Below the pieces are notes generated by a model that saw nothing but the letters and a program-made list of their open reading frames with translations, was not told the origin of the DNA and searched no databases. Position numbers and translations under genes: made by a program. Below, piece after piece: positions 1-7,581 of a stretch of DNA of 10,104 nucleotides. The stretch is from Defluviicoccus vanus (lineage in GTDB: Bacteria; Pseudomonadota; Alphaproteobacteria; Rhodospirillales; Defluviicoccaceae): positions 2,344,612-2,354,715 of the forward strand of contig NZ_CP053923.1 of assembly GCF_014672695.1 (NCBI RefSeq), read 5' to 3'. Every line of letters begins with the position of its first letter. The first letter of the stretch is position 1.

Positions 1-6
1 GATCGC

Positions 7-912
7 GTGATCCACCCCGGTACCCCAGGTCAGGAGCTGCTCGCTGCCGGCCATCGGCTGGCCGGCTCGCTGCCGCCGCTGCTGGTGGCGGCGGAGCGAG
101 TGGCGGCCACAGTATGGCAGGGGGTGCATGGTCGTCGCCGTGTCGGCCAGGGGGATGCGTTCTGGCAGTTCCGACCCTATCAGTCGAGCGACCCACCGCA
201 GCGCATCGACTGGAAGCAATCGGCCAAGTCGGATCAGGTCTACGTTCGCCAGTCGGAATGGGAGGCGGTGCAGAGCGTCTGGCTGTGGCGCGATGCCTCG
301 GAGTCCATGGCCTACCGGTCGCGACGCGGTCTGCCGACCAAGCGTGACCGCGGCGACTTGCTCGCCATGGCGCTGGCAGCGCTGCTTGCCCGCGCGGGAG
401 AACATTTTGCCCTGATCGGCGCCACCGCGGCAGGCAGTAGCTTGTCGCCGGCCACCGGTCGACTGGCGTTGATCCGCCTTGCTGCCGCCCTCACCGCCTC
501 AGCCGGACCGTCGCGATCCCTCCCCTCTGCCGCGCAACTCTCCCGCTACGCCCGCATCGTTCTCTTCGGCGACTGGTGGACGTCACCGGTGGACGTGGAA
601 GCGATGGTCGACCGGTTAAGTGCCGCCGGCATCCGTGGCCATCTGGTGCACATCCTCGATCCGGCAGAGGAATCGCTGCCGTTTAGCGGGCGTGTTCTGT
701 TCGAAGGCTGCGAGGGGGAGGGCGGGGTGCTGCTCGGCCGCGTCGAGTCGCGCCGCGAGGAATACCGGGCGCGCCTGATCGCCCATCGCGACAGCCTGCA
801 GGCGATCGCACGGGTATTCGGTTGGACCTACCTGCAGCACCATACCGACCAGCCGCCGGCCCCTGCGCTGCTGTCCCTCTACGCCGGGCTGGCGGAGTTG
901 CGGGGGTTTTAG
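7..912 (+). CDS. DUF58 domain-containing protein (MoxR-associated, vWA-like)
   Basis: A 301-residue protein of the DUF58 family, which is usually encoded next to MoxR AAA+ ATPases and BatA-type vWA proteins. The family signature is clear: GQGDAFWQFRPYQSSDP at about residues 48-63, then IDWK at 67-70, then the stretch around RQSEWE at 81-86. WRDASESM at 94-101 carries a DxSxS metal-ion-dependent adhesion site (D96, S98, S100). No membrane span is obvious, so the protein is probably cytoplasmic or peripheral. The start used is GTG at 7. The frame stays open to the window edge, so the true start could lie further upstream. The stop is 4 bp before the next gene, which indicates an operon. The biochemical role of the family is poorly defined; envelope integrity and chaperone-like metal insertion have been proposed for MoxR systems. 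The family call is secure, the function is not. Confidence 0.9.
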   Translation: MIHPGTPGQELLAAGHRLAGSLPPLLVAAERVAATVWQGVHGRRRVGQGDAFWQFRPYQSSDPPQRIDWKQSAKSDQVYVRQSEWEAVQSVWLWRDASESMAYRSRRGLPTKRDRGDLLAMALAALLARAGEHFALIGATAAGSSLSPATGRLALIRLAAALTASAGPSRSLPSAAQLSRYARIVLFGDWWTSPVDVEAMVDRLSAAGIRGHLVHILDPAEESLPFSGRVLFEGCEGEGGVLLGRVESRREEYRARLIAHRDSLQAIARVFGWTYLQHHTDQPPAPALLSLYAGLAELRGF

Positions 913-916
913 AGCA

Positions 917-3724
917 ATGCTGGCGCTAGGCTCGCTTGCATTCACCGCGCCGTGGGCGCTGGCCGCCTTGGCACTCCTGCCGGCGCTGTGGTGGCTGCTG
1001 CGGATAACTCCGCCGGCGCCGCAGCGGCTGCGCTTTCCGCCGATCCGACTACTGCTGGATCTCGAACGGCGGGAAGAGACATCGGCGCATACGCCCTGGT
1101 GGCTGTTGTTGTTGCGTCTGCTGCTGGCGGCGACGCTCATTCTCGGCGCAGCGCGCCCGCTCCTCCACCCGCAGGCGGCCGTGGGTGGACAGGGACCACT
1201 CTTTTTAATCGTCGACGACGGTTGGGCAGCGGCGCCGCAATGGACGGCGGTGCGCGACACGCTCACCGACCTGCTCAACATCGCCCAGCGGCAACAGCGC
1301 AGCGTCGTCCTGGTGACCACTGCGCCCACGGCTTCCCAGTTGGTGCCGACCTTGACGCCCGCTGCCAGCGTCCGCGAGGCGGCACTGCTGCTGGAGCCGA
1401 AGCCCTGGCCTACCGATCGGCTGGCGGCGGTGCGGGCGCTGGTGGCAGCCAATCGCACCGCCAACTGGCCGCCCGGGAGTGTCGTGTGGCTCGCCGATGG
1501 TCTCGCCGAAGACGGCAGCCGGCCGGCTGGCCCAGGGCAAGGGCAAGCGCAAGGGCAGACGGCCGAACTCGTTGCTGCCCTGCGTTCGCTCGGACCAGTC
1601 AGTGCCTACCTGCCCGCGGCGGGAAGTCATGCGCTGCTATTGAAGCGAAATGACGACAGCAGCCACCCGCTAGCGGTGACGATCGTCCGTCCGGCGCCAG
1701 CCGCCGCCCTCGCTGCCTCGCCGACCCTGCGCTTCATCGCCGAGGACGGCAGCGTCATTGCCCGTGAACGGGTGACCCTGGCTGAGGGCATGACGTCGGC
1801 AACGAGCCAGCTGCAAATGCCTGCGGAATGGCTGCAGCGACTGGCCCGGGTGCAGATCGAAGGCAATGCGTCCGCGGGAGCGGTTCTGCTTGCCGACGCC
1901 GGCTGGCAGCGTCGGCCGGTCGGCTTGCTCAGTGAAACGCCGGCGTCGGGTGAGCGGCCGCTGATCGGCGCCTTTTATTACGTCGAACGCGCCCTCGAGC
2001 CCTTCGCCGAGATCCGCCGCGGTACGGTAATCGACCTGCTGCACCGCGACCTGTCCATGCTGGTGATGGCCGACGCGGGGTCCCTCGATCCCGCTTCGGC
2101 GGCGGCGGTGCGCACCTGGGTCGAAGGCGGCGGCGTGCTGCTGCGCTTCGGCGGGCCGGGCCTGCTGCAGGCGGCGAAGAGCGCGGATCCGCTGCTGCCC
2201 GAGCGGCTGCGAGCGACCGATCGGCTGATCGGCGGCGCGCTCTCCTGGGGAACCCCTGGGCGATTGGCGCCCTTCGAGGCGACGAGCCCCTTTGCCGGCC
2301 TGTCGATTCCGGACGACGTGGAAATCCGCCGCCAGGTGCTGGCCGAACCCGAGCTGGACGTGGCCGGCCGGACCTGGGCGCGGCTGGAGGATGGTACCCC
2401 CCTCATCAGCGCGGCCAGGCTTGGCGCCGGCTGGGTGGTGCTGGTACACACCACCGCCAACGCCGACTGGTCGAGCCTGCCGCTCTCAGGGCTGTTCGTC
2501 GAGATGCTGCACCGCATCCTCGATCTTGGCCGCGGCGTTGCAGCCATAGCGGCCGACGCACCGCCGATGCGGCCGATCGAGACCCTGGACGGCTTCGGCC
2601 GGCTGGGTCCTCCGCCGGCAGGAACCGCGTCCATCACCGCCAGCGCCTTCGCCCACATCGACCTCGGGCCGCAACACCCGCCCGGCTATTATGGCAGTGA
2701 AGATGCGCGTGCTGCCCTCAGCCTGTCGTCGCGCATCACCACGCTCACGCCCCTCGGCGACCTGCCGTCGACAGTCAGTCTCGCTCGTTACGGCGCCACC
2801 GCTGAGCACGACCTGCGGCCATGGCTGTGGGGACTGACACTGCTCCTGGCGTTGGTCGATCTCGGTCTCAGCCTCGGCCAACGCGGCCTGCTGCCGCGCT
2901 GGCGCCGGGCAGGGGCGACGATCCTGGTTGGGCTTTGCCTTGCCGGCCTTGCCGCTACGTCGGCGCCGGCGGCACCCGCCTCCAGCCGCACCGGCAGCGA
3001 GCGCAGCCGAGTCGACACCGACGACGGCCAGACGGTGACCGATGGCACCGCGGTCGCTGCCGCGCTCGCACCCCGGCTCGCCTTCGTGCGCACCGGCGAT
3101 GCTGCCATCGATGCGATCAGCGAAGCAGGGCTCGCCGGGCTGACAACGGTGATCAACCGGCGCACCGCCGCCGAGCTGGCAGCGCCGGTGGGCGTCGATC
3201 CAGGCCAAGACGAGTTAGCTTTTTACCCGCTTCTCTATTGGCCGCTGACCGGCGCGGAGCCCTCGCTAAGCCCGGCGGGCGCCCGGCACGTCATTGCCTT
3301 CATGCGCACCGGCGGCACAATCCTGTTCGACACCCGTGGCAGTGATGGCGATTGGAATGCGCTCGCCCGCCAGCTCGATCTGCCGCCGCTGGTGCCGGTG
3401 GACGACGATCACGTGCTGAAGCGCTCCTATTACCTGCTTGCCGACCTGCCGGGCCGGTGGAGCGGCCGGCCGGTTTGGGTGGAGCCCTCGATGGATACGA
3501 TCAACGATGGCGTCTCGACGGTGGTTGCCGGCAGCCAGGATTGGGCTGGCGCCTGGGCGGTGGACGCGTCCCGCCGGCCGTTGCTGCCGGTGGCACCCGG
3601 TGGCGAGCGCCAGCGCGAAATGGCCTACCGCTTCGGCGTTAACCTGGTGATGTACGTGCTGACCGGCAACTACAAGGCGGATCAGGTGCACCTGCCGACG
3701 ATTCTCGAGCGGCTCGACCAATGA
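917..3724 (+). CDS. BatA-like N-terminal and DUF4159 C-terminal membrane protein
   Basis: A 935-residue membrane protein. Residues 1-85 match the BatA/aerotolerance N-terminal module: a hydrophobic segment at about 11-29 (PWALAALALLPALWWLLRI) and a second at about 60-80 (WWLLLLRLLLAATLILGAAR). A vWA-like segment follows from about 95 (LFLIVDDGW). Around 380-420 there is a class-I amidotransferase-like fold segment (LSMLVMADAGSL, then VEGGGVLLRFGGPG). A further membrane span lies at about 633-655 and another hydrophobic stretch at 668-690. The DUF4159 domain fills about 720-930 (RLAFVRTG..., YPLLYWPL, TGGTILFDTRG). The gene starts at ATG 917, 4 bp after the DUF58 stop, and its TGA overlaps the ATG at 3721. 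The fusion of BatA-like and DUF4159 modules is common in alphaproteobacteria (recalled, not searched). DUF4159 has no established activity. A membrane-anchored envelope complex with the neighbouring proteins is inferred. Confidence 0.88.
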   Translation: MLALGSLAFTAPWALAALALLPALWWLLRITPPAPQRLRFPPIRLLLDLERREETSAHTPWWLLLLRLLLAATLILGAARPLLHPQAAVGGQGPLFLIVDDGWAAAPQWTAVRDTLTDLLNIAQRQQRSVVLVTTAPTASQLVPTLTPAASVREAALLLEPKPWPTDRLAAVRALVAANRTANWPPGSVVWLADGLAEDGSRPAGPGQGQAQGQTAELVAALRSLGPVSAYLPAAGSHALLLKRNDDSSHPLAVTIVRPAPAAALAASPTLRFIAEDGSVIARERVTLAEGMTSATSQLQMPAEWLQRLARVQIEGNASAGAVLLADAGWQRRPVGLLSETPASGERPLIGAFYYVERALEPFAEIRRGTVIDLLHRDLSMLVMADAGSLDPASAAAVRTWVEGGGVLLRFGGPGLLQAAKSADPLLPERLRATDRLIGGALSWGTPGRLAPFEATSPFAGLSIPDDVEIRRQVLAEPELDVAGRTWARLEDGTPLISAARLGAGWVVLVHTTANADWSSLPLSGLFVEMLHRILDLGRGVAAIAADAPPMRPIETLDGFGRLGPPPAGTASITASAFAHIDLGPQHPPGYYGSEDARAALSLSSRITTLTPLGDLPSTVSLARYGATAEHDLRPWLWGLTLLLALVDLGLSLGQRGLLPRWRRAGATILVGLCLAGLAATSAPAAPASSRTGSERSRVDTDDGQTVTDGTAVAAALAPRLAFVRTGDAAIDAISEAGLAGLTTVINRRTAAELAAPVGVDPGQDELAFYPLLYWPLTGAEPSLSPAGARHVIAFMRTGGTILFDTRGSDGDWNALARQLDLPPLVPVDDDHVLKRSYYLLADLPGRWSGRPVWVEPSMDTINDGVSTVVAGSQDWAGAWAVDASRRPLLPVAPGGERQREMAYRFGVNLVMYVLTGNYKADQVHLPTILERLDQ
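1535..1558 (+). repeat. short 6-bp tandem repeat inside the DUF4159 gene
   Basis: Four adjacent hexamers (GGGCAA, GGGCAA, GCGCAA, GGGCAG) encode the linker GQGQAQGQ at residues 207-214. The unit length keeps the frame, so changes in copy number would only lengthen or shorten a Gly/Gln linker between folded segments. Confidence 0.6.
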
Positions 3725-3797
3725 CGTTGACGGGCTCACCCTTCAACCCATCCTGCCGCCGTGGCTGCTGGCGGGAGCCGCTGCCGTCGCCCTGGTC
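3721..3797 (+). other. displaced 5' end of the vWA/amidotransferase-like gene (1-nt frameshift)
   Basis: ATG at 3721 overlaps the TGA of the preceding gene in an ATGA, the usual translational-coupling arrangement. Its own frame soon runs into unrelated Cys/Arg-rich sequence. The frame used by the downstream body of the gene is open through this stretch and encodes LTLQPILPPWLL followed by an Ala/Val/Leu-rich segment, the expected N-terminal membrane region. That frame has no ATG, GTG or TTG before 3798. Adding one G to the GGG at 3732-3734 joins the ATG to the body as MTLTGLTLQPILPPW and gives a 692-residue protein. I read this as a one-base loss, either real or a sequencing/assembly error. 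The alternative is a CTG start (for example at 3753). Confidence 0.65.
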
Positions 3798-5798
3798 TTG
3801 CTGGGCTGGGCGCTGTTTCAGGGTGGTCGTGGTGTCTGGCTGCGGGCCCTGTCGTTTCTTGTCTTGTTCGTCGTCCTGTTCGATCCCCGGCTGGTGCGCG
3901 AAGAGCGGACGCCGCGCCAGGACGTGGCGCTGGTGGTGGTGGACGACTCACCGAGCCAGCGGACGCCGCAACGCCAGGCACTGACGGCGCAGGCGCTGGC
4001 GGCAGTGCAGGCGCAGCTCGCCCGGTTCAAAGGGGTGGACACCCGCATCGTCCGTGCCGCCGCCGACAGCAGTGGTGGTGAGACCCGCTTGTTTGGGGCC
4101 ATTGAACATGCGCTGCCGGAAGACGCCGCCGGTCGGCTGGCCGGGTTGTTGCTGATCACCGACGGCCAGGTGCATGACGTGCCGGCGACGACGCCGCACT
4201 GGCTCACTGCGCCGGTGCATGCGCTGCTCACCGGTGCTGCCGATGAATTCGACCGGCGGCTGACCATCGTCGAAGCGCCGGCCTACGGCCTCGTCGGCAC
4301 GACGGCTGAGGTCAAGGTGCGGGTAGAGGATCTGGGCGTCAAGCCGGGGAAAGAGCCGGTTTCGTTACGCATCCATGTCGATGGCGAGGAACGACCGCCG
4401 ATGCTGATGGCGCCGGGCGAAGAGCAAACGGCGCCGCTGCCGCTCGATCATGCCGGGCCGGCGGTACTCGAATTGGCGGTGGACGGGGCGCCGGGCGAGG
4501 TATCGCCAGTCAATAATTATGCTGCGGTGGTGGTCAACGCTGTCCGCGACCGACTGCGGGTGCTGCTGGTTTCGGGACAACCGCACCCGGGCGAGCGGGT
4601 GTGGCGCAACTTGCTGAAGTCCGACCCCTCCGTAGACCTGGTGCACTTCACCATCCTGCGGCCGCCGGAGAAGGACGACGCGACGCCGTTGAAGGAACTG
4701 TCGCTGATCGTCTTTCCGGTGCAGGAACTGTTCGAGCGGCGGCTCGCCGACTTCGATCTGGTGGTCTTCGATCGTTACGCCCTGCGCGGCGTTCTCCCCG
4801 TTCCCTACTATGACCGGATCGCCGACTACGTGCGCGGCGGCGGGGCGCTGCTGCTTGCCGTCGGCCCGGAATTCGCCGGCGAGCGCAGTCTTGCCCATAC
4901 CTCGCTCGGCAACATTCTGCCCGCCGCTCCCACCGGCCGCATCCTCGAGCGTGCCTTCCTGCCGCAGGTCACTCCAGTCGGCCGCCGCCACCCGGTGGCC
5001 TCCGACCTGCCGGGGGCGGCGCCGGCCGACGATAGCGACACCACCGCCGATCCCGCCTGGGGACATTGGTTTCGTGCGATCGAAGCGGAGAGCCATGGCG
5101 GCGAGGCGCTGCTGCAGGGACCGGGGGCAAATCCGCTGCTGCTGGTCGATCGCGTCGACAAAGGGCGGGTGGCCTTGCTGCTTAGCGATCAGATCTGGCT
5201 GTGGGCTCGTGGTTACGAGGGCGGCGGTCCGCACGGTGAGCTGCTGCGCCGGCTTGCCCACTGGCTGATGAAGGAGCCGGAACTGGAGGAGGAGAGCCTC
5301 ACCGCCGGTGTCGTTTCCGGCCGGTTGAGCGTCCAGCGGCGTAGCCTGAGTGCCGGCGATCGGGAGGTGACGGTCACCAGCCCCTCCGGGCAGGAACAGC
5401 GGCTGACACTGGCGGACGGCGCCGATGGACTTGCGCACGGCGAGGTTCCTGTCGACGAACAGGGGTTATGGCGGGTGACGGACGGGGATCGGACGGCGCT
5501 CGCCGCGGCCGGACGGATCAATCCGCCGGAGCAGCGCGACCTGCGCACCACCGCCGAACGGTTGGCACCGTTGGTGGCGGCAACGAAGGGCGGCATCAAT
5601 TGGCTGGCGAGTGGGACACCGGAGGTGCGTCGGATCGAAAAGGGCGATCAGGCGGCAGGGAGCAACTGGATCGGCCTCGTCCGCAATCGCGCCTACACCG
5701 TCACCGGGGTGCGCCAAGTCTCGCTGGTGCCGGTCCTACTGGCGCTGGCACTGGCCTTGTTCGCCTTCGCCGGCGCCTGGTGGCGAGAGGGGCGCTGA
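3798..5798 (+). CDS. membrane protein with vWA-like and glutamine-amidotransferase-like segments
   Basis: A 666-residue open frame counted from TTG 3798. The natural protein is probably longer at the N-terminus (see the entry for 3721-3797). An N-terminal hydrophobic region (about 1-30) leads into DVALVVVDDSPSQR at 42-55, a vWA-like strand with a DxSxS pattern (D49, S51, S53), and later GLLLITDGQVHD. From about 249 (RLRVLLVSGQPHPGE) to 360 the pattern fits the amidotransferase-like fold common in this family, with FDLVVFDRYALRG and YVRGGGALLLAVGPE. I do not see a catalytic Cys-His-Glu set, so enzymatic activity is doubtful. A C-terminal span (VPVLLALALALFAFAGAWW) ends just before the stop. 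The layout suggests a large periplasmic part held by membrane segments at both ends. This is the last gene of the operon with the DUF58 and DUF4159 genes. The family resemblance is good, the function unknown. Confidence 0.83.
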   Translation: MLGWALFQGGRGVWLRALSFLVLFVVLFDPRLVREERTPRQDVALVVVDDSPSQRTPQRQALTAQALAAVQAQLARFKGVDTRIVRAAADSSGGETRLFGAIEHALPEDAAGRLAGLLLITDGQVHDVPATTPHWLTAPVHALLTGAADEFDRRLTIVEAPAYGLVGTTAEVKVRVEDLGVKPGKEPVSLRIHVDGEERPPMLMAPGEEQTAPLPLDHAGPAVLELAVDGAPGEVSPVNNYAAVVVNAVRDRLRVLLVSGQPHPGERVWRNLLKSDPSVDLVHFTILRPPEKDDATPLKELSLIVFPVQELFERRLADFDLVVFDRYALRGVLPVPYYDRIADYVRGGGALLLAVGPEFAGERSLAHTSLGNILPAAPTGRILERAFLPQVTPVGRRHPVASDLPGAAPADDSDTTADPAWGHWFRAIEAESHGGEALLQGPGANPLLLVDRVDKGRVALLLSDQIWLWARGYEGGGPHGELLRRLAHWLMKEPELEEESLTAGVVSGRLSVQRRSLSAGDREVTVTSPSGQEQRLTLADGADGLAHGEVPVDEQGLWRVTDGDRTALAAAGRINPPEQRDLRTTAERLAPLVAATKGGINWLASGTPEVRRIEKGDQAAGSNWIGLVRNRAYTVTGVRQVSLVPVLLALALALFAFAGAWWREGR

Positions 5799-5834
5799 GC
5801 CGCCCCGTTCCGCCGGTGATCCGACAGGCGGCTC
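5797..5834. terminator. possible hairpin between convergent genes
   Basis: GAGCCGCC (5797-5804) is the exact inverted repeat of GGCGGCTC (5827-5834), with 22 bases between. A shorter alternative stem pairs CCGCC (5810-5814) with GGCGG (5827-5831). It lies where the + strand operon meets the minus-strand gene ending at 5850, which suits a bidirectional terminator. Neither side has a T run, so a classical intrinsic terminator is not supported, and GC-rich DNA yields such stems by chance. Confidence 0.3.
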
Positions 5835-5849
5835 GGCCGCAGGCAGCCC

Positions 5850-6545
5850 CTACTCGGCCGCTGCGCCGAGGAAAATCTCGCTCACCTTGCTGTCGGCGAT
5901 GCTGATGATCATGCCGCCATAAATCGAACCGGCGACGATTGTCTTGCCGCGTTGGCCGGCACCCCGATCGACGAATGGGGCATAGGCAGCGAGTACCTCT
6001 TCTTCGGTGGAACCGATGTGAATGCCCCGCGTCGTCGCCAGTGTGCTTGGCGCGAAGATGACGATCGAGGTGACCACTTTCGGGCCACCCTTGGCGCTGG
6101 AGGCCATGGTCAGGTTGACGCCGCAGGCGGGGAACGACCACTTCTGATTGTAATCAGAGGTGGCTTCGGAGAATTCCTCCTTGCCCTTGGAGACCGGACA
6201 AGGCAGCGCCGCCAGCGCCTCCTTCTCGCCGATGCCGATCGACAAGGTGCCCAGTCGCTCCATCCGCAATAGGCAAAACTCGTCTTCAATGAATGTCTTG
6301 CGACCACTCTTACCGGGCGTGAGGCACTCGGCGAGCGGATCGGCAGCAGCAGGCGCTTCAGCGGGGCTGGGTGGGGCGACCGAACTTGTTGGTGAGGCCA
6401 CGGACCCTGGCGATGCTGCAGGCGGCAGATTGTCGGCGAACGCCGGCAGTGCGAACAAGCTGATTGCCAGAGCCAGCGATCGCCAGGAGAGCGTCGAGCC
6501 TAGGCATGTCGGTTCGACTTCGCATCGCATCGCGGTTCTACCCAC
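5850..6545 (-). CDS. putative exported protein of unknown function
   Basis: A 231-residue protein I cannot assign to a named family. A signal peptide is likely: the hydrophobic stretch SLALAISLFALPAFA (about 23-37) is followed by DN, with cleavage expected after A37. A Pro/Ala/Ser-rich linker (about 40-70) precedes the folded part. The folded part contains two similar motifs, LSIGIGEKEALAAL (101-114) and IHIGSTEEEVLAAY (175-188), of the IxIGxxExExLAA type seen in small periplasmic proteins. This suggests an internal duplication. Four cysteines in the mature region (C74, C91, C116, C141) could form two disulfides. The start used is GTG 6545, with GAGGA at 6550-6554 only 4 bases upstream. ATG at 6530 (residue 6) is an equally plausible start and leaves a more typical signal peptide. 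The gene converges on the operon ending at 5798. Confidence 0.75.
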   Translation of the reverse strand: MGRTAMRCEVEPTCLGSTLSWRSLALAISLFALPAFADNLPPAASPGSVASPTSSVAPPSPAEAPAAADPLAECLTPGKSGRKTFIEDEFCLLRMERLGTLSIGIGEKEALAALPCPVSKGKEEFSEATSDYNQKWSFPACGVNLTMASSAKGGPKVVTSIVIFAPSTLATTRGIHIGSTEEEVLAAYAPFVDRGAGQRGKTIVAGSIYGGMIISIADSKVSEIFLGAAAE

Positions 6546-6798
6546 CTATTCCTCAATCGGTCGTTCTGATGACGCGCAGCCGCAAGGGGCCGCTTGATCT
6601 TGTATGCGTTGCCGCCGGGCGCTAGCCCACACGAACAGCCGCTTCGCCGGAACACTCGCCACGACGGTGGCATCCGATTCGAAACGGGGACCGCGCGGAC
6701 GGAAAAATAGAGCGGGAAGACGACGTGGTCGATACCGACAGCGATCGCGACGTCCCATATCACCCGAAAGCAGCAAATGGGAAGTCGGGAAATTCGGT
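6546..6798. other. divergent intergenic region
   Basis: About 250 bp separates two divergent genes, so it should hold promoters for both. I see no convincing -35/-10 pair. A reading frame in phase with the reductase runs back to 6604, but its product is Arg-rich and unlike the family, so it is treated as non-coding. The only clear signal is GGGA at 6787-6790, 8 bases before the ATG at 6799, which supports that start. Confidence 0.5.
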
Positions 6799-7581
6799 AT
6801 GGGCCAGTTGATAGCAGGGGTGTGGCAGGATCGCTGGTATGACACGCTTGCCACCGGCGGTCGCTTCGTGCGCCAGGAAGCGGCCTTTCACGGCACGATC
6901 GCCGCGGCCGGAACGACGTCCTTTCCGCCCGCTGCTGGCCGCTATCACCTCTATGTCTCCTTGGCTTGTCCTTGGGCGCATCGAACGCTGATCATCCGGG
7001 CGCTGAAGGGGCTGGAGGACGTGATCAGCGTCAGCGTCGTCGAGCCGCTGATGCTGGAGAACGGCTGGGAAATGGCGGATGGCGCGGATCCAGTGAACGG
7101 TGCCCGCTATCTGCATCAAATCTATACCCTGGCGCAGCCTGACTACAGTGGCCGGGTGACGGTGCCGGTGCTTTGGGACCGGGAGGCCGGCACCATCGTC
7201 AGCAATGACTCCGCCGAGATCATCCGCATGTTCAACAGCGCTTTCGATGCGCTGGGCGCGCGTGGCCCAGATTTCTATCCCGTGGCACTGCGCGCCGACA
7301 TTGATGCAATGAACGCCTTCATCTACCCCGCCATCAACAATGGCGTCTACCGTGCCGGCTTCGCGACGACGCAGGATGCTTACGAGGAGGCGTTCGATGC
7401 GCTGTTCGCCGCCCTCGATACGCTCGAAGCATGGCTGGCTCCTCAGAATCCCCTCATTTTGAGTTTTGATACGGATCAATGGGTTGCTACGGATGAGCTT
7501 GGCGGCGGCGGTCGGTTATGCAGGGTGAGAGTAAGGTTTCGAGGGTTGGGGTGGGGAAGTGAACGGGGTAGCGCGTCCTGA
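6799..7581 (+). pseudogene. yqjG: glutathionyl-hydroquinone reductase (YqjG/Ecm4 family), 3' truncated by an IS
   Basis: The first 216 codons (6799-7446) closely follow the omega-class glutathione-transferase-like family that reduces glutathionyl-hydroquinones with GSH. The protein begins MGQLIAGVWQDRWYDT, nearly identical to the E. coli YqjG start. It continues with YHLYVSLACPWAHRT at 49-63, where C57 is the catalytic cysteine. YSGRVTVPVLWD and IVSNDSAEIIRMFN follow. Family members have about 310-330 residues, so roughly 100 C-terminal residues of the all-helical domain are gone. After Q216 the frame enters the left end of the insertion sequence and runs through it for 44 codons to the stop at 7579-7581, giving a 260-residue chimera. 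The start at 6799 rests on family similarity and the GGGA ribosome-binding site 8 bases upstream. The fold would be incomplete, so activity is unlikely. The missing 3' part is not found on the other side of the IS. Confidence 0.88.
7447..7459 (+). repeat. left terminal inverted repeat of the IS
   Basis: AATCCCCTCATTT, perfectly complementary to 8720-8732. It directly follows codon 216 of the reductase gene and marks the left junction. Similarity beyond 13 bp is weak. Confidence 0.85.

Noticed and set aside
616..1464. Long minus-strand frame opposite the DUF58 and DUF4159 genes (also 1670-2449, 2486-3208 and 4365-5438)
   Set aside because: The products are Arg/Ser/Gly/Gln-rich with no domain pattern and lie opposite well-supported genes. 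Such frames are expected in GC-rich DNA.
6604..6798. N-terminal extension of the reductase to 6604
   Set aside because: The extension is Arg-rich and absent from the family. Both the family N-terminus and a ribosome-binding site mark 6799 as the start.
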